64,000 nt of DNA from Ruegeria lacuscaerulensis (GCF_013034685.1 NZ_WQGO01000004.1:62001-126000), one strand, 5' to 3'; positions 52,918 through 61,529 are shown, numbered from the stretch's first letter. The notes: generated by a model not told the origin, from the letters alone. A program made the numbers and translations.

Positions 52918-53622
52918 TCCCCGGCTGAGCGCTGTCGCGATCGCGTGGGTGGTATTCTGCGCCCCAAGCTTGGCACGGGCGCTTTCGATATAGACTCGCA
53001 GCGTGTGTTCCGAGATCGATAAGGAATGCGCGACCTGCGCGCGACTATAGCCCAGCGCCAGAAGGGTCATCGCATCCACCTCGCGCGGGGACAGGCCACG
53101 CGGCGCATCGGGCTGGCGGTCGCTTTCAAACTCCAGCGCTTTTCGGTTGAAATAATGCGCAATCAGGATCAGCTCGCGCCCATGGGCGTCGATGAACGCC
53201 TTCCAACTAGCGTCATCGCAGGTGTGGTTCACGGTAAACAACGCAAACTGGCCGTTCGGGCCCCGGATCGGGATCGAATAGCCCTGGTTGCCTACCCCGT
53301 GCTCCAACGCGTCCTGCAGGAAATTCTTCGCCACCTTGCCGGACCAGTCCAGAGATTTCCAATCCACAGGATGAAAGCGCTGAAAACATCCCAGAATGAC
53401 GGGGTCGATACGGTGGTAATTCCGTTCCAGATATCTTTCGGCCCAGGCATCTGGATAGGTCGTATAGCCGTACTGGTCCCCGGCCCCGTCGACCCAATGA
53501 TAGATCAGATGCTCAGTGTGCAATCGGTCGCGTAATCCAAGGGCGACTGCACCCAATTCATCAAGCGTGCTGGTGTTTTCCAAGTCCTCCAGGACCTGAG
53601 CCATATCCAGATCTGTTCCCAT
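52903..53622 (-). CDS. luxR: LuxR family quorum-sensing regulator
   Basis: A 239-residue LuxR-type receptor. The autoinducer-binding domain (about residues 15-160) has the conserved ligand-contact residues W60, Y64, D73, P74 and W88. The C-terminal GerE-type helix-turn-helix (about 176-235) carries LSPREVDAMTLLALGYS and SISEHTLRVYIESARAKLGA. I chose ATG at 53622 (MGTDLDMAQ); a start 7 codons upstream is also open. It lies directly before luxI on the same strand, and its first codons overlap the small upstream ORF by 62 bp. It would sense the signal made by LuxI. Confidence 0.94.
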   Translation of the reverse strand: MGTDLDMAQVLEDLENTSTLDELGAVALGLRDRLHTEHLIYHWVDGAGDQYGYTTYPDAWAERYLERNYHRIDPVILGCFQRFHPVDWKSLDWSGKVAKNFLQDALEHGVGNQGYSIPIRGPNGQFALFTVNHTCDDASWKAFIDAHGRELILIAHYFNRKALEFESDRQPDAPRGLSPREVDAMTLLALGYSRAQVAHSLSISEHTLRVYIESARAKLGAQNTTHAIATALSRGLIVV

Positions 53623-53779
53623 TCGCGGGCGTCCGAGCCTCATCCTTCAAGGACGCAATCTCGGCCGCTGCGATCAGCTTGGTGTCATCCAACTGCTCGG
53701 CAAGGGCGGTCAAACCGTTCTCAACCGCAAAGGCGTTGAGATCCGACAAAACGTCCAGTATCCACTCATTTTTCGCCAT
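53561..53779 (-). CDS. Small conserved-type protein upstream of luxR (72 aa)
   Basis: A 72-residue protein starting MAKNEWILDVLSDLNAFAVE. Its first 50 residues look like a compact helical protein of a kind I associate with Rhodobacteraceae luxR loci. The function is unknown. The last 20 residues are Gly-rich and overlap the luxR start in another frame, so the end may be under double constraint. GGAG stands 9 bases before the ATG. The overlap with luxR suggests translational coupling. A CtrA-type site lies just 19 bases upstream of the start. Recognition of the family is from memory and should be tested. Confidence 0.65.
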   Translation of the reverse strand: MAKNEWILDVLSDLNAFAVENGLTALAEQLDDTKLIAAAEIASLKDEARTPANGNRSGYGSGPGGLGKHQHA

Positions 53780-53798
53780 CTAGAGTCGCTCCGAAACG

Positions 53799-53815
53799 GT
53801 TAACGAAGGGTTAAC
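53799..53815 (-). promoter_or_regulatory. CtrA-type binding site upstream of the small ORF and luxR
   Basis: GTTAAC-N5-GTTAAC at 53799-53815 contains TTAA-N7-TTAAC on both strands, an exact CtrA consensus. It ends 19 bases before the ATG at 53779 and 7 bases before the ribosome-binding site. That is too close for a normal activating position for this ORF, so repression, or activation of a message starting at luxR, is more likely. Confidence 0.65.
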
Positions 53816-53920
53816 ACAACCATAACATGTGCAGTGTTTTTTAGGCTATTCACTGGTTTCTACTCCCCAAAAATAGCGGGGCTGGGTTCTGCAAGTCGTT
53901 GAAAAGGATCACCTGCGCAT

Positions 53921-53965
53921 AAAACGCAGCGCGCCCGCGAACCTGACTAACGATTCGCGGGCGCG
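53921..53965 (-). terminator. Intrinsic terminator of ccr
   Basis: CGCGCCCGCGAA (53930-53941) pairs perfectly with TTCGCGGGCGCG (53954-53965), a 12-bp stem with a 12-base loop. On the ccr strand it begins 22 bases after the stop codon and is followed by CTGCGTTTTAT, so the T run starts a few bases after the stem. Confidence 0.75.
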
Positions 53966-53986
53966 ATTTCTGATAGAGCAGGTCGG

Positions 53987-55273
53987 TTATCCGCGTGCGT
54001 CCAGAACCTCTTCCAGAGTCCGCATGCCAGTGCGCGGTGCCTGAACCAGAACCGACATGTTGCCCGGTTTATGTTCGTTGCGCATCATTTTCATGTGGGC
54101 TTCGGGCAGCTCGTTCCACGCAAAGACTTCAGACATGCAAGGGTCCAGACGACGTTCGACCATCAACTGGTTTGCAGCGGACGCCTGTTTCAGGTGCGCG
54201 AAGTGCGAACCTTGCAGGCGCTTCTGGTGCATCCACATGTAACGCACGTCGAAGGTCAGGTTATAGCCGGTTGTTCCGGCGCAGATCACGACCATACCGC
54301 CCTTTTTCACAACGAAGGTCGAGACAGGGAAGGTGCTTTCGCCGGGGTGTTCGAACACCATGTCGACATTCACACCCTTACCGGTGATGTCCCAAATGGC
54401 CTTGCCGAATTTGCGGGCCTCTTTGAACCACTCGGCATATTCCGGCGTGTTGACGGTAGGCAGCTGACCCCAGCAGTTGAAATCTTTGCGATTCAGAACG
54501 CCCTTTGCGCCCAGACCCATCACGAAATCACGCTTGCTTTCATCCGAGATCACACCGATCGCATTTGCGCCCGCCGTATTGATCAACTGGATCGCATAAG
54601 ACCCCAGACCACCCGAAGCGCCCCAAACCAGAACGTTCTGACCGGGTTTCAGATCATGCGGCTCGTGACCGAAAAGCATCCGGTAGGCGGTGGCCAGTGT
54701 CAGCGTATAGCAGGCGCTTTCTTCCCAGGTCAGGTGCTTCGGGCGCGGCATCAACTGCTGCGCTTGGACATTGGTGAACTGGGCAAAAGACCCGTCCGGT
54801 GTCTCATAGCCCCAGATACGCTGGCTGTCGGAGTACATCGGATCGCCGCCATTGCAGGCTTCGTCGTCGCCGTCGTCTTGATTGCAATGGATCACGACCT
54901 CATCACCCACTTTCCAGCGGCGCACTTTGTCGCCCACGGCCCAGACGATGCCCGAAGCATCCGAACCCGCGATATGGAACGGTTGACCGTGACCGTCAAA
55001 CGGGCTGATCGGTTTGCCCAAAGATGCCCAGACGCCGTTATAATTCACACCTGCCGCCATCACCAGAACCAGCACCTCGTGGCTGTCCAGCTTGGGCACA
55101 TCGACCACTTCCAGCTGCATGGCCGTGTCCGGCTCGCCATGGCGCTCCTTGCGGATTGCCCACGCGTACATCTTCTTGGGTACAAACCCCATCGGAGGGA
55201 TCTCACCCATTTCATAGAGGTCTTTTTCCGGCGCGTCGTAGGTCGCGATACCGCTTTCGGTGTCCAAAGCCAT
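53987..55273 (-). CDS. ccr: crotonyl-CoA carboxylase/reductase
   Basis: A 428-residue NADPH-dependent enzyme of the medium-chain dehydrogenase/reductase superfamily. It reductively carboxylates crotonyl-CoA to ethylmalonyl-CoA, the key step of the ethylmalonyl-CoA pathway for acetate assimilation. The cofactor loop is GASGGLGSYAIQLINTAGAN, and the family-specific segments HCNQDDGDDEACNGGDPM and EHPGESTFPVSTFVV are present, the former near the CO2-binding region. I chose ATG at 55273 behind GGAGG; the frame runs 29 codons further without a ribosome-binding site. ecm, the next-but-one pathway enzyme, is encoded 1.6 kb away on the other strand. Confidence 0.97.
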   Translation of the reverse strand: MALDTESGIATYDAPEKDLYEMGEIPPMGFVPKKMYAWAIRKERHGEPDTAMQLEVVDVPKLDSHEVLVLVMAAGVNYNGVWASLGKPISPFDGHGQPFHIAGSDASGIVWAVGDKVRRWKVGDEVVIHCNQDDGDDEACNGGDPMYSDSQRIWGYETPDGSFAQFTNVQAQQLMPRPKHLTWEESACYTLTLATAYRMLFGHEPHDLKPGQNVLVWGASGGLGSYAIQLINTAGANAIGVISDESKRDFVMGLGAKGVLNRKDFNCWGQLPTVNTPEYAEWFKEARKFGKAIWDITGKGVNVDMVFEHPGESTFPVSTFVVKKGGMVVICAGTTGYNLTFDVRYMWMHQKRLQGSHFAHLKQASAANQLMVERRLDPCMSEVFAWNELPEAHMKMMRNEHKPGNMSVLVQAPRTGMRTLEEVLDARG

Positions 55274-55331
55274 GTTGGCCTCCTTCCATCTCAATGTTTG
55301 CCGCGATGCAGAATCGCAGGCCTTACCAGAT

Positions 55332-55357
55332 GAAATATTGGGCCTTGAGAAATATTG
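55332..55357 (-). promoter_or_regulatory. Direct repeats and possible promoter upstream of ccr
   Basis: GAAATATTG occurs twice on the plus strand, at 55332-55340 and 55349-55357, start to start 17 bases. On the ccr strand TTGCAA and TATTTC are separated by 17 bases, a weak -35/-10 pair, with the second repeat over the -10. The repeats could be an operator for control by carbon source. Confidence 0.4.
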
Positions 55358-55385
55358 CAACCAATTTTGTATCTATTTTGTAATT

Positions 55386-56774
55386 TTATGACCCAGCGGA
55401 TGCAGAAACTCTCTTTGCGAGCGCAGCATCTCCGAACTCCACATCACCCGGAGCCGAAGCCGCATAATACTCCAGCAGGTCAACCCTTTGACCAGATTGA
55501 GATATTTTCCCGTCCACTTGTTTCAGAATCCGCCTTTGGACAAGTTGATCCAAAGCTTGGGTGATTGCAGCCTCACTCGGGTCGGTCAAAGTTCCGTCAC
55601 GTCGCATGGCCTGCGCGACAAGGCTGCGCACATCATCCTCCAGCAACTCAGTTCGGTCTTGGATCAGCTTGCAGATCGCAGGCAGCGGCACCAACGGGAT
55701 TGCATCCTTGATACGTCCCATCAAAGCACGAGCGAGGTCAGTCATGACGTCTTGTTCATGTTCGGCCCGGAAGTCCTGCAACGAAATGGGCCGGCCATAG
55801 CGCACCGACGCCAGACCAAAGCGCATATAGCGCCCGATCAGTCGGCGACCGATCTGCTTCAGAATCCACCCGGTGATCACTCCGATCCGAGCCCGAAACC
55901 GCCTCTCACTCCCAAGTGCAGCCTTGGTCAAGATTGTGTCCTCAAGCACCCGGTCATAATTCAGCGCAACAGGAACAAACACCACGTCCTTGCCGCCCGG
56001 CTTGGTTCCGTCCAGTATATATTTCAACAGACCAAGCTTGGGGCGCCCTAAGGCACCGGTCAGACTAAGCCCCCCTTCAGGGAACATGGCCTGCGTCACC
56101 CCCGCTTCGGTCGCGTGTCGCACGTAACAAGCCAGTACCTGCCGGTACAGCTCACTGCCCGATCTGCGCCGGATAAAGTAGGCCCCCATGGCCCGGATCA
56201 AGCGGCTGAGTGGCCAAACTCGCGCCCATTCCCCCACCGCGTAAGACAGCGCTGAATGTTGCGCGGCCAGATATGTGACCAGCACGTAATCCATGTTGCT
56301 GCGGTGGTTCATCACGAACACAACGGTCGCATCCGGGTCGATAGTCTTGATTGCCTCTTCATCCTGATAGCTGAGCCGCACGTCATAAAACGCATTACTC
56401 AGCATCCGCGCCAACCTTATGGCGATGCTGAAATAGGCTACGGCTGAAAAGGAGGGCACGATTTCACGCGCATAGCGGCGGGCCATTTCGAAGGCCACCG
56501 CCTCGGGCACCCCGGTTTCGCGGGCGTGGTCTTGCACAGCCTGCCCCACCTGCGGATCATAGATCAGACGTTGGATCATGTCGTGCCGCTCGGCCAACTT
56601 GAACGGTTGGATCGGGCGTTGCAGGCGAGTGTTCAGACGTTTGACTGCGCGTTCAAGGCGACGGCGAAAGAACCACCGCACCGAAGGGAACAGGAAATGC
56701 GAAGCAAATGTGACCGCGGCAAATACCAGGATCAGCAAAAACAGCCAAAGCGGAAGCTCCACGGTCTCAGTCAT
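55386..56774 (-). CDS. Glycerol-3-phosphate acyltransferase-like protein (PlsB-type)
   Basis: A 462-residue membrane-associated acyltransferase. One N-terminal membrane helix (LPLWLFLLILVFAAVTFASHFLF) is followed by the acyltransferase domain with the HX4D motif at H157-D162 (NHRSNMD) and FPEGG at 231-235, which bind the glycerol phosphate acceptor. The C-terminal 150 residues have no motif I recognise. It would acylate glycerol 3-phosphate or a related acceptor in phospholipid or storage-lipid synthesis. I chose ATG at 56774; the longer frame of 66 codons is unlike the family. It stands 112 bp upstream of ccr on the same strand. Confidence 0.85.
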   Translation of the reverse strand: MTETVELPLWLFLLILVFAAVTFASHFLFPSVRWFFRRRLERAVKRLNTRLQRPIQPFKLAERHDMIQRLIYDPQVGQAVQDHARETGVPEAVAFEMARRYAREIVPSFSAVAYFSIAIRLARMLSNAFYDVRLSYQDEEAIKTIDPDATVVFVMNHRSNMDYVLVTYLAAQHSALSYAVGEWARVWPLSRLIRAMGAYFIRRRSGSELYRQVLACYVRHATEAGVTQAMFPEGGLSLTGALGRPKLGLLKYILDGTKPGGKDVVFVPVALNYDRVLEDTILTKAALGSERRFRARIGVITGWILKQIGRRLIGRYMRFGLASVRYGRPISLQDFRAEHEQDVMTDLARALMGRIKDAIPLVPLPAICKLIQDRTELLEDDVRSLVAQAMRRDGTLTDPSEAAITQALDQLVQRRILKQVDGKISQSGQRVDLLEYYAASAPGDVEFGDAALAKRVSASAGS

Positions 56775-56918
56775 GCGCGCACCCTGACAGCAAACGTTGC
56801 GTCCTACAATCACAAGAACCACATATGCCGCAACGCAGCGAATTGACATATCCCAAAAATTGCGCTTTAGAGGCTTCGTGAGTAATTTTATTGCCCAGGA
56901 AAGACACGAGGCCCAGCT

Positions 56919-58883
56919 ATGACGCAGATGCAGAAAGATCGCCCCTGGCTCATCCGAACCTACGCCGGTCATTCCACCGCCAAGGCGTCAAACGCGCTGT
57001 ATCGCGGCAACCTGGCCAAAGGTCAGACCGGCCTTTCGGTCGCTTTCGATCTGCCGACTCAGACAGGGTATGACAGCGACCACACTTTGGCGCGCGGCGA
57101 GGTCGGCAAGGTCGGCGTGCCGATCAGCCATCTGGGTGACATGCGGGTCCTGTTTGACCAGATTCCGTTGGAACAGATGAACACCTCGATGACCATCAAC
57201 GCGACCGCGCCGTGGTTGCTGGCGCTGTATATCGCCGTGGCCGAGGAACAGGGCGCGGATGTGTCCAAGTTGCAGGGCACGGTTCAGAACGATCTGATCA
57301 AGGAATACCTGAGCCGCGGCACCTATGTGTGCCCGCCGAAACCGTCGCTTAAGATGATCGCGGATGTGGCCGAGTACTGCTATACCAATGTGCCGAAATG
57401 GAACCCGATGAACGTGTGTTCCTATCACTTGCAGGAAGCTGGCGCGACACCCGAACAAGAGCTGGCCTATGCACTGGCAACGGCCATTGCCGTTCTGGAC
57501 GAGCTGCGCCCGCGCGTACCGGCCGAAGATTTCCCCGCGCTCTGCGGTCGGATTTCGTTCTTTGTGAACGCGGGCATCCGTTTTGTCACCGAGATGTGCA
57601 AGATGCGCGCCTTCGTGGATCTTTGGGATGAGATTCTGAAAGACCGTTACGGGGTCGAAGATCCCAAGTTCCGCCGCTTCCGCTATGGCGTGCAGGTGAA
57701 CTCGCTCGGCTTGACCGAGCAACAACCAGAAAACAACGTCTATCGCATCCTGATCGAGATGCTGGCCGTGACTCTATCGAAAAAGGCACGCGCGCGCGCG
57801 GTTCAGTTGCCTGCCTGGAACGAGGCGCTGGGTCTGCCCCGCCCATGGGATCAGCAATGGTCGATGCGGATGCAACAGATTTTGGCTTATGAGACCGACC
57901 TGCTGGAATATGGCGACTTGTTCGACGGCAACCCCGCTGTCGATGCCAAGGTTGAGGACCTAAAGGAAGGTGCACGCGCCGAACTGGCCAACCTGGATTC
58001 GATGGGCGGTGCGGTCGCCTCGATCGAATACATGAAATCCCGCTTGGTGGATTCAAATGCCGAACGCTTGAACCGGATCGAGCGGAACGAGACCGTCGTC
58101 GTCGGCGTGAACAAATGGACCGAGGGCGAGCCCTCGCCGCTGCAAACCGAAGATGGCGGCATCATGGTAGTTGATCCGGCTGTCGAGCAGGAACAGATCA
58201 ACCGCCTGAACGAGTGGCGGTCCGAGCGTGACGACGCCGCAGTCTCCGCAGCGCTCGCGGCTTTGCGCGAAGCGGCGCAGACCGGTGCCAATGTCATGGA
58301 GCCTTCGATCGCAGCCGCCAAGGCGGGCGTCACCACTGGTGAATGGGCCGAAGAGATGCGCAAGGTCTACGGCACCTACCGCGGACCCACTGGTGTGTCA
58401 GGGTCGGTCTCGAACAAAACCGAAGGGCTGGACGAATTGCGCGCCGCTGTGGATGCGGTCAGCGACAAGCTGGGGCGTCGTCTGAAATTCCTGGTCGGCA
58501 AGCCGGGGCTGGACGGCCATTCCAACGGCGCAGAACAGATCGCCTTCCGCGCGCGCGATTGCGGCATGGACATCAGCTATGAAGGCATCCGCCTGACGCC
58601 CGAGGAAATCGTCAACGCCGCTATCGAAGACAAGGCACATGTGATCGGTCTATCAATCCTGTCGGGCAGCCATATTCCGCTGGTCGAGGACGTCATGACG
58701 CGCCTGAACGCGGCCGGATTGGACGTGCCTGTGATCGTAGGCGGCATCATCCCGGATGACGACGCCGAGAAATTGAAAGCGATGGGTGTTTCCGAAATCT
58801 ACACACCCAAAAATTTCGAACTGAATGCGATTATGGGTGACATCGTGACTCTGGTCGATCCGCAAAATCTGGCGGCGCAATAA
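56919..58883 (+). CDS. ecm: ethylmalonyl-CoA mutase
   Basis: A 654-residue coenzyme B12-dependent mutase that converts ethylmalonyl-CoA to methylsuccinyl-CoA in the ethylmalonyl-CoA pathway. The N-terminal barrel contains RTYAGHSTAKASNALYR and GLSVAFDLPTQTGYDSD, the CoA- and substrate-binding start of this group. The C-terminal B12-binding domain has the DxHxxG motif as DGHSNG near residues 530-535, followed by LSGSHIPLV and VGGIIPDDD. The single-chain length, together with nearby ccr, favours ethylmalonyl- over methylmalonyl-CoA mutase, which is longer (about 710). It is divergent from the acyltransferase gene across 144 bp. Confidence 0.95.
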   Translation: MTQMQKDRPWLIRTYAGHSTAKASNALYRGNLAKGQTGLSVAFDLPTQTGYDSDHTLARGEVGKVGVPISHLGDMRVLFDQIPLEQMNTSMTINATAPWLLALYIAVAEEQGADVSKLQGTVQNDLIKEYLSRGTYVCPPKPSLKMIADVAEYCYTNVPKWNPMNVCSYHLQEAGATPEQELAYALATAIAVLDELRPRVPAEDFPALCGRISFFVNAGIRFVTEMCKMRAFVDLWDEILKDRYGVEDPKFRRFRYGVQVNSLGLTEQQPENNVYRILIEMLAVTLSKKARARAVQLPAWNEALGLPRPWDQQWSMRMQQILAYETDLLEYGDLFDGNPAVDAKVEDLKEGARAELANLDSMGGAVASIEYMKSRLVDSNAERLNRIERNETVVVGVNKWTEGEPSPLQTEDGGIMVVDPAVEQEQINRLNEWRSERDDAAVSAALAALREAAQTGANVMEPSIAAAKAGVTTGEWAEEMRKVYGTYRGPTGVSGSVSNKTEGLDELRAAVDAVSDKLGRRLKFLVGKPGLDGHSNGAEQIAFRARDCGMDISYEGIRLTPEEIVNAAIEDKAHVIGLSILSGSHIPLVEDVMTRLNAAGLDVPVIVGGIIPDDDAEKLKAMGVSEIYTPKNFELNAIMGDIVTLVDPQNLAAQ

Positions 58884-58903
58884 CAGTTCTGTTTCTTTCT
58901 GGA

Positions 58904-58927
58904 TTCTCAATTTCTATTCCTTGAGAA
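58904..58927. other. Inverted repeat downstream of ecm
   Basis: TTCTCAA (58904-58910) pairs with TTGAGAA (58921-58927) across 10 bases, 20 bases after the ecm stop. The A+T-rich stem is weak and no T run follows, so it could be an operator for the H-NS-like gene at 59011 as easily as a terminator. A TTGACA at 58969-58974 lies downstream of it. Confidence 0.35.
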
Positions 58928-59010
58928 AAGGGATAGATAATGCCTGTCATTAGAATTTCGGTTTGGGTTTGACACCATCCGGAATTCGATTCGAATACAA
59001 GGGAAATCAG

Positions 59011-59328
59011 ATGGGAACCAATCTGGAAAACATGTCGCGCAAAGAGCTGATCGCTCTGCGTGAAAATGTTGATAAGGCGTTGAAAAAAGCAGAGAAAAGA
59101 GAGCGGCAAGAAGCTCTGAAAGCTGCTGAAAAAGCAGCGGCGGAATACGGGTTTTCGCTGGCTGAATTGTCAGATGGCGGTTCTGTGACTGGAAAACAAG
59201 CCAAATCCAAAGCGAAATATCGCAATCCTTCTTCGCCCGATCAAACCTGGTCCGGGCGCGGCCGAAAACCGCAATGGGTGCATGATGCGCTGAATTCCGG
59301 CGCCAATATGGCTGATTTGGAAATCTGA
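59011..59328 (+). CDS. H-NS family nucleoid protein (HvrA-like)
   Basis: A 105-residue H-NS-type protein. The N-terminal half is a Lys/Glu-rich coiled coil for dimerisation (NVDKALKKAEKRERQEALK). The C-terminal domain YRNPSSPDQTWSGRGRKPQWV includes the T-W-x-G-R-G-R-x-P core that enters the minor groove of A+T-rich DNA. In Rhodobacter the homologue HvrA tunes photosynthesis and nitrogen genes; here a global silencing role is inferred. I chose ATG at 59011, preceded by AGGGAAA; 16 further upstream codons are open but unlike the family. It lies 16 bp before deoD. Confidence 0.9.
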   Translation: MGTNLENMSRKELIALRENVDKALKKAEKRERQEALKAAEKAAAEYGFSLAELSDGGSVTGKQAKSKAKYRNPSSPDQTWSGRGRKPQWVHDALNSGANMADLEI

Positions 59329-59344
59329 TTGGAATTGACCTGAC

Positions 59345-60055
59345 ATGACAATTCATATTGGCGCTGAAAAAGGCGAAATTGCAGAAACGGTATTGTTGCC
59401 CGGCGATCCCTATCGGGCAAAATGGGCCGCCGAGACCTTTTTAGACGACGCAAAACAGGTCAACAATGTGCGCGGCATGTTGGGTTTCACCGGCACGTGG
59501 AAAGGTAACCCGGTTACGATTCAGGGCAGCGGCATGGGCATGCCCTCACTGTCGATCTACGTGAACGAATTGATCCGTGACTACGACGCAAAAACTCTGA
59601 TCCGCATCGGTTCGTGCGGTGGAATGCAGGACAGCGTCAATATCCGCGACGTGATTTTGGCGATGACGTCGACCACACTCAGCACGCCTTCGCGGGGCAT
59701 CATGAAAGAGCTGAATTTTGCCCCCTGTGCCGATTGGGGCCTGTTGCAAGCAGCGGCGCAGGCTGCGGCTGCCAAAGGCACGCCGACCCATGTGGGCGGC
59801 ATCTATTCGTCGGACGTGTTCTATGACGAACGGCCCGATCTGAACGAACAGATGGTGCGCCACGGCATTCTGGGCGTCGAGATGGAAGCCGCCGAGCTTT
59901 ATATTCTGGCCGCGCGCCATAAATGCCGCGCGCTGGCGGTGCTGACGGTTTCTGATCACTTGTTGACCGGTGAGGCGCTCCCCTCGTCCGAGCGGGAAAG
60001 CAGCTTTGGCGACATGGTCGAAATTGCCTTGCAGGCCGCGTTTCCTGAGACCTGA
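59345..60055 (+). CDS. deoD: purine-nucleoside phosphorylase, DeoD type
   Basis: A 236-residue hexameric purine nucleoside phosphorylase that splits (deoxy)inosine, guanosine and adenosine with phosphate. The N-terminus [21 protein letters not shown] contains the phosphate-binding GDPxRA and the conserved His region near the start (TIHIGA). RIGSCGGMQ near residues 85-93 and [11 protein letters not shown] near 179-189 are family signatures, the latter binding ribose. SDHLLTGEA near 205-213 carries the catalytic aspartate. It starts 16 bp after the H-NS gene and may be cotranscribed. The products would feed nucleoside salvage together with the importer at 43 kb. Confidence 0.95.
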   Translation: MTIHIGAEKGEIAETVLLPGDPYRAKWAAETFLDDAKQVNNVRGMLGFTGTWKGNPVTIQGSGMGMPSLSIYVNELIRDYDAKTLIRIGSCGGMQDSVNIRDVILAMTSTTLSTPSRGIMKELNFAPCADWGLLQAAAQAAAAKGTPTHVGGIYSSDVFYDERPDLNEQMVRHGILGVEMEAAELYILAARHKCRALAVLTVSDHLLTGEALPSSERESSFGDMVEIALQAAFPET

Positions 60056-60073
60056 ATCCAGACGGACCTACCG

Positions 60074-60265
60074 TCACTCTCGTCCTTTGAAGCATGCGGT
60101 AGGAGAGGTCTCGCCCTCCTGCCGCGCGCCGCAAAAAGCGCAAGTCCAAATCCCTTCTTTGCGGTGCTGACGCCAACGGCAATCACGCGTCAGAGTCGTT
60201 GTGCGGGATCGCCAGAACAGATAGGCGAAGACTCCGGCAGCAAGCAAAAGCAACAGAATGGGCAT
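60074..60265 (-). CDS. Small membrane protein with cysteine pair (63 aa)
   Basis: A 63-residue protein with one N-terminal membrane helix (MPILLLLLAAGVFAYLFW) followed by a basic segment and four cysteines: C in TRDCRWR, CAFC, and C in TACFKG. The CxxC pair with two further cysteines suggests a small zinc ribbon facing the cytoplasm. I do not recognise a named family. It converges on deoD with 18 bp between them. Its support is the sensible architecture and normal codon use; no good ribosome-binding site was identified. Confidence 0.6.
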   Translation of the reverse strand: MPILLLLLAAGVFAYLFWRSRTTTLTRDCRWRQHRKEGIWTCAFCGARQEGETSPTACFKGRE

Positions 60266-60295
60266 GGCCTTCCATCGCCCATTCCGATCGGCGGA

Positions 60296-60442
60296 TCAAG
60301 CCGCGTTTGCGTATTCAAATAACTCTGGTTCATGCTGCTCTTGGGTCGAGTTCGGCTCGGGCATGTAGTAGGCCCACGCCTGATCCAGCAACTCCAGTGC
60401 TTTTGCCGCAGCGGCTTGTTTTTCTGAGGGTTTTTTTTCCAT
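60296..60442 (-). CDS. Small acidic protein (48 aa)
   Basis: A 48-codon ORF beginning MEKKPSEKQAAAAKALELLD and ending EPELFEYANAA. It is preceded by AGGGA, 8 bases before the ATG. It reads as one amphipathic helix, then an aromatic patch (WAYYMPEP) and an acidic tail ending in alanines. The pattern resembles short uncharacterised Rhodobacteraceae proteins I recall, with the same ELL...AYY.PEP...ELF.YA.AA pattern. It lies between sdhB and the 63-residue membrane protein, all on the minus strand. No function is known. Confidence 0.65.
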   Translation of the reverse strand: MEKKPSEKQAAAAKALELLDQAWAYYMPEPNSTQEQHEPELFEYANAA

Positions 60443-60574
60443 CGGAGCGATCCCTAATTGGTTCAATCACTCCTCCCTGACCAGACTATAAGCCCGATCA
60501 GCACCCTTCGCAGTGCATGATTTTGCAATCTTGCCATGCGCTTACCGCAAGGCGGCAAAGCATGGCAGCGCGGG

Positions 60575-61354
60575 TCAAACCGCGCGTTCGACCATCATCT
60601 TTTTGATTTCGGCAATCGCTTTGGCCGGGTTCAGACCCTTGGGACAGGTCTTGGCACAGTTCATGATCGTGTGGCAACGATACAGCTTGAACGGATCTTC
60701 CAACTCATCCAAGCGCTCACCCGTTGCCTCATCGCGGCTGTCGATGATCCAGCGATATGCGTGCAGCAACGCGGCGGGTCCAAGATAACGGTCACCATTC
60801 CACCAGTAGCTGGGGCACGAGGTCGAGCAGCTTGCGCACATCACGCATTCATACAGGCCATCCAGTTTTTTGCGATCTTCGATGGACTGCTTCCATTCCT
60901 TCGCCGGGCGGTTGGTCTTGGTTTCCAGCCACGGCATAATGCTGGCATGCTGAGCATAGAAATGCGTCAGATCAGGGATCAGGTCCTTGACCACGGGCAT
61001 ATGGGGCAGCGGGTAAATCTTCACGTCGCCCTTGATCTCATCCATGCCATAGATACAGGCCAGTGTGTTGATCCCGTCGATATTCATCGCGCAGGATCCG
61101 CAAATACCTTCGCGGCAGGACCGGCGGAAGGTCAGCGTCGGATCAATCTCATTCTTGATCTTGATCAGCGCGTCCAAAACCATCGGGCCGCAGCTGTTCA
61201 TATCGACGAAATAGGTATCCACCCGAGGGTTCTGACCATCATCCGGGTTCCAGCGATAGATCTGAAACTTGCGCACATTGGTCGCGCCATCCGGCTTGGG
61301 CCAGGTTTTACCGGTGGTGATCCGGGAATTCTTTGGCAGGGTGAGTTGTACCAT
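60575..61354 (-). CDS. sdhB: succinate dehydrogenase iron-sulfur subunit
   Basis: A 259-residue complex II subunit that carries electrons from the flavin of SdhA to ubiquinone. The N-terminal 2Fe-2S domain shows [12 protein letters not shown], and the C-terminal domain shows [13 protein letters not shown] and [15 protein letters not shown] for the 4Fe-4S and 3Fe-4S clusters. The pattern is complete. In related bacteria it follows sdhA closely in the sdhCDAB order. Here 1290 bp with an opposite-strand gene separate the two, so it probably needs its own promoter within 61355-61529. Confidence 0.97.
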   Translation of the reverse strand: MVQLTLPKNSRITTGKTWPKPDGATNVRKFQIYRWNPDDGQNPRVDTYFVDMNSCGPMVLDALIKIKNEIDPTLTFRRSCREGICGSCAMNIDGINTLACIYGMDEIKGDVKIYPLPHMPVVKDLIPDLTHFYAQHASIMPWLETKTNRPAKEWKQSIEDRKKLDGLYECVMCASCSTSCPSYWWNGDRYLGPAALLHAYRWIIDSRDEATGERLDELEDPFKLYRCHTIMNCAKTCPKGLNPAKAIAEIKKMMVERAV

Positions 61355-61529
61355 TTCCGACCTCGCTAAATTCCTGCCTATTGATACACTTTGAGAGGCG
61401 GAAAGCCAACCTTTTCGCCTTGAAAACAGTCAATAAAATTAGGCATTTTCGCCTTTACAAACTGATTTTGCGCGGGAAACGTGCAAGAAGTGAAATGGCT
61501 TGGAATTCCAGCAGGTGCAAACCCGAAAA

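Noticed and set aside
54071-55333. A 420-codon open frame on the plus strand
   Set aside because: It is antisense to ccr, a certain gene. The residue pattern (His, Arg and Gln rich) is typical of a shadow frame.
58969-58997. Promoter TTGACA-N17-CGAATA before the H-NS-like gene
   Set aside because: The -10 is weak, and the implied start would leave only about 7 bases before the ATG, cutting off the ribosome-binding site.
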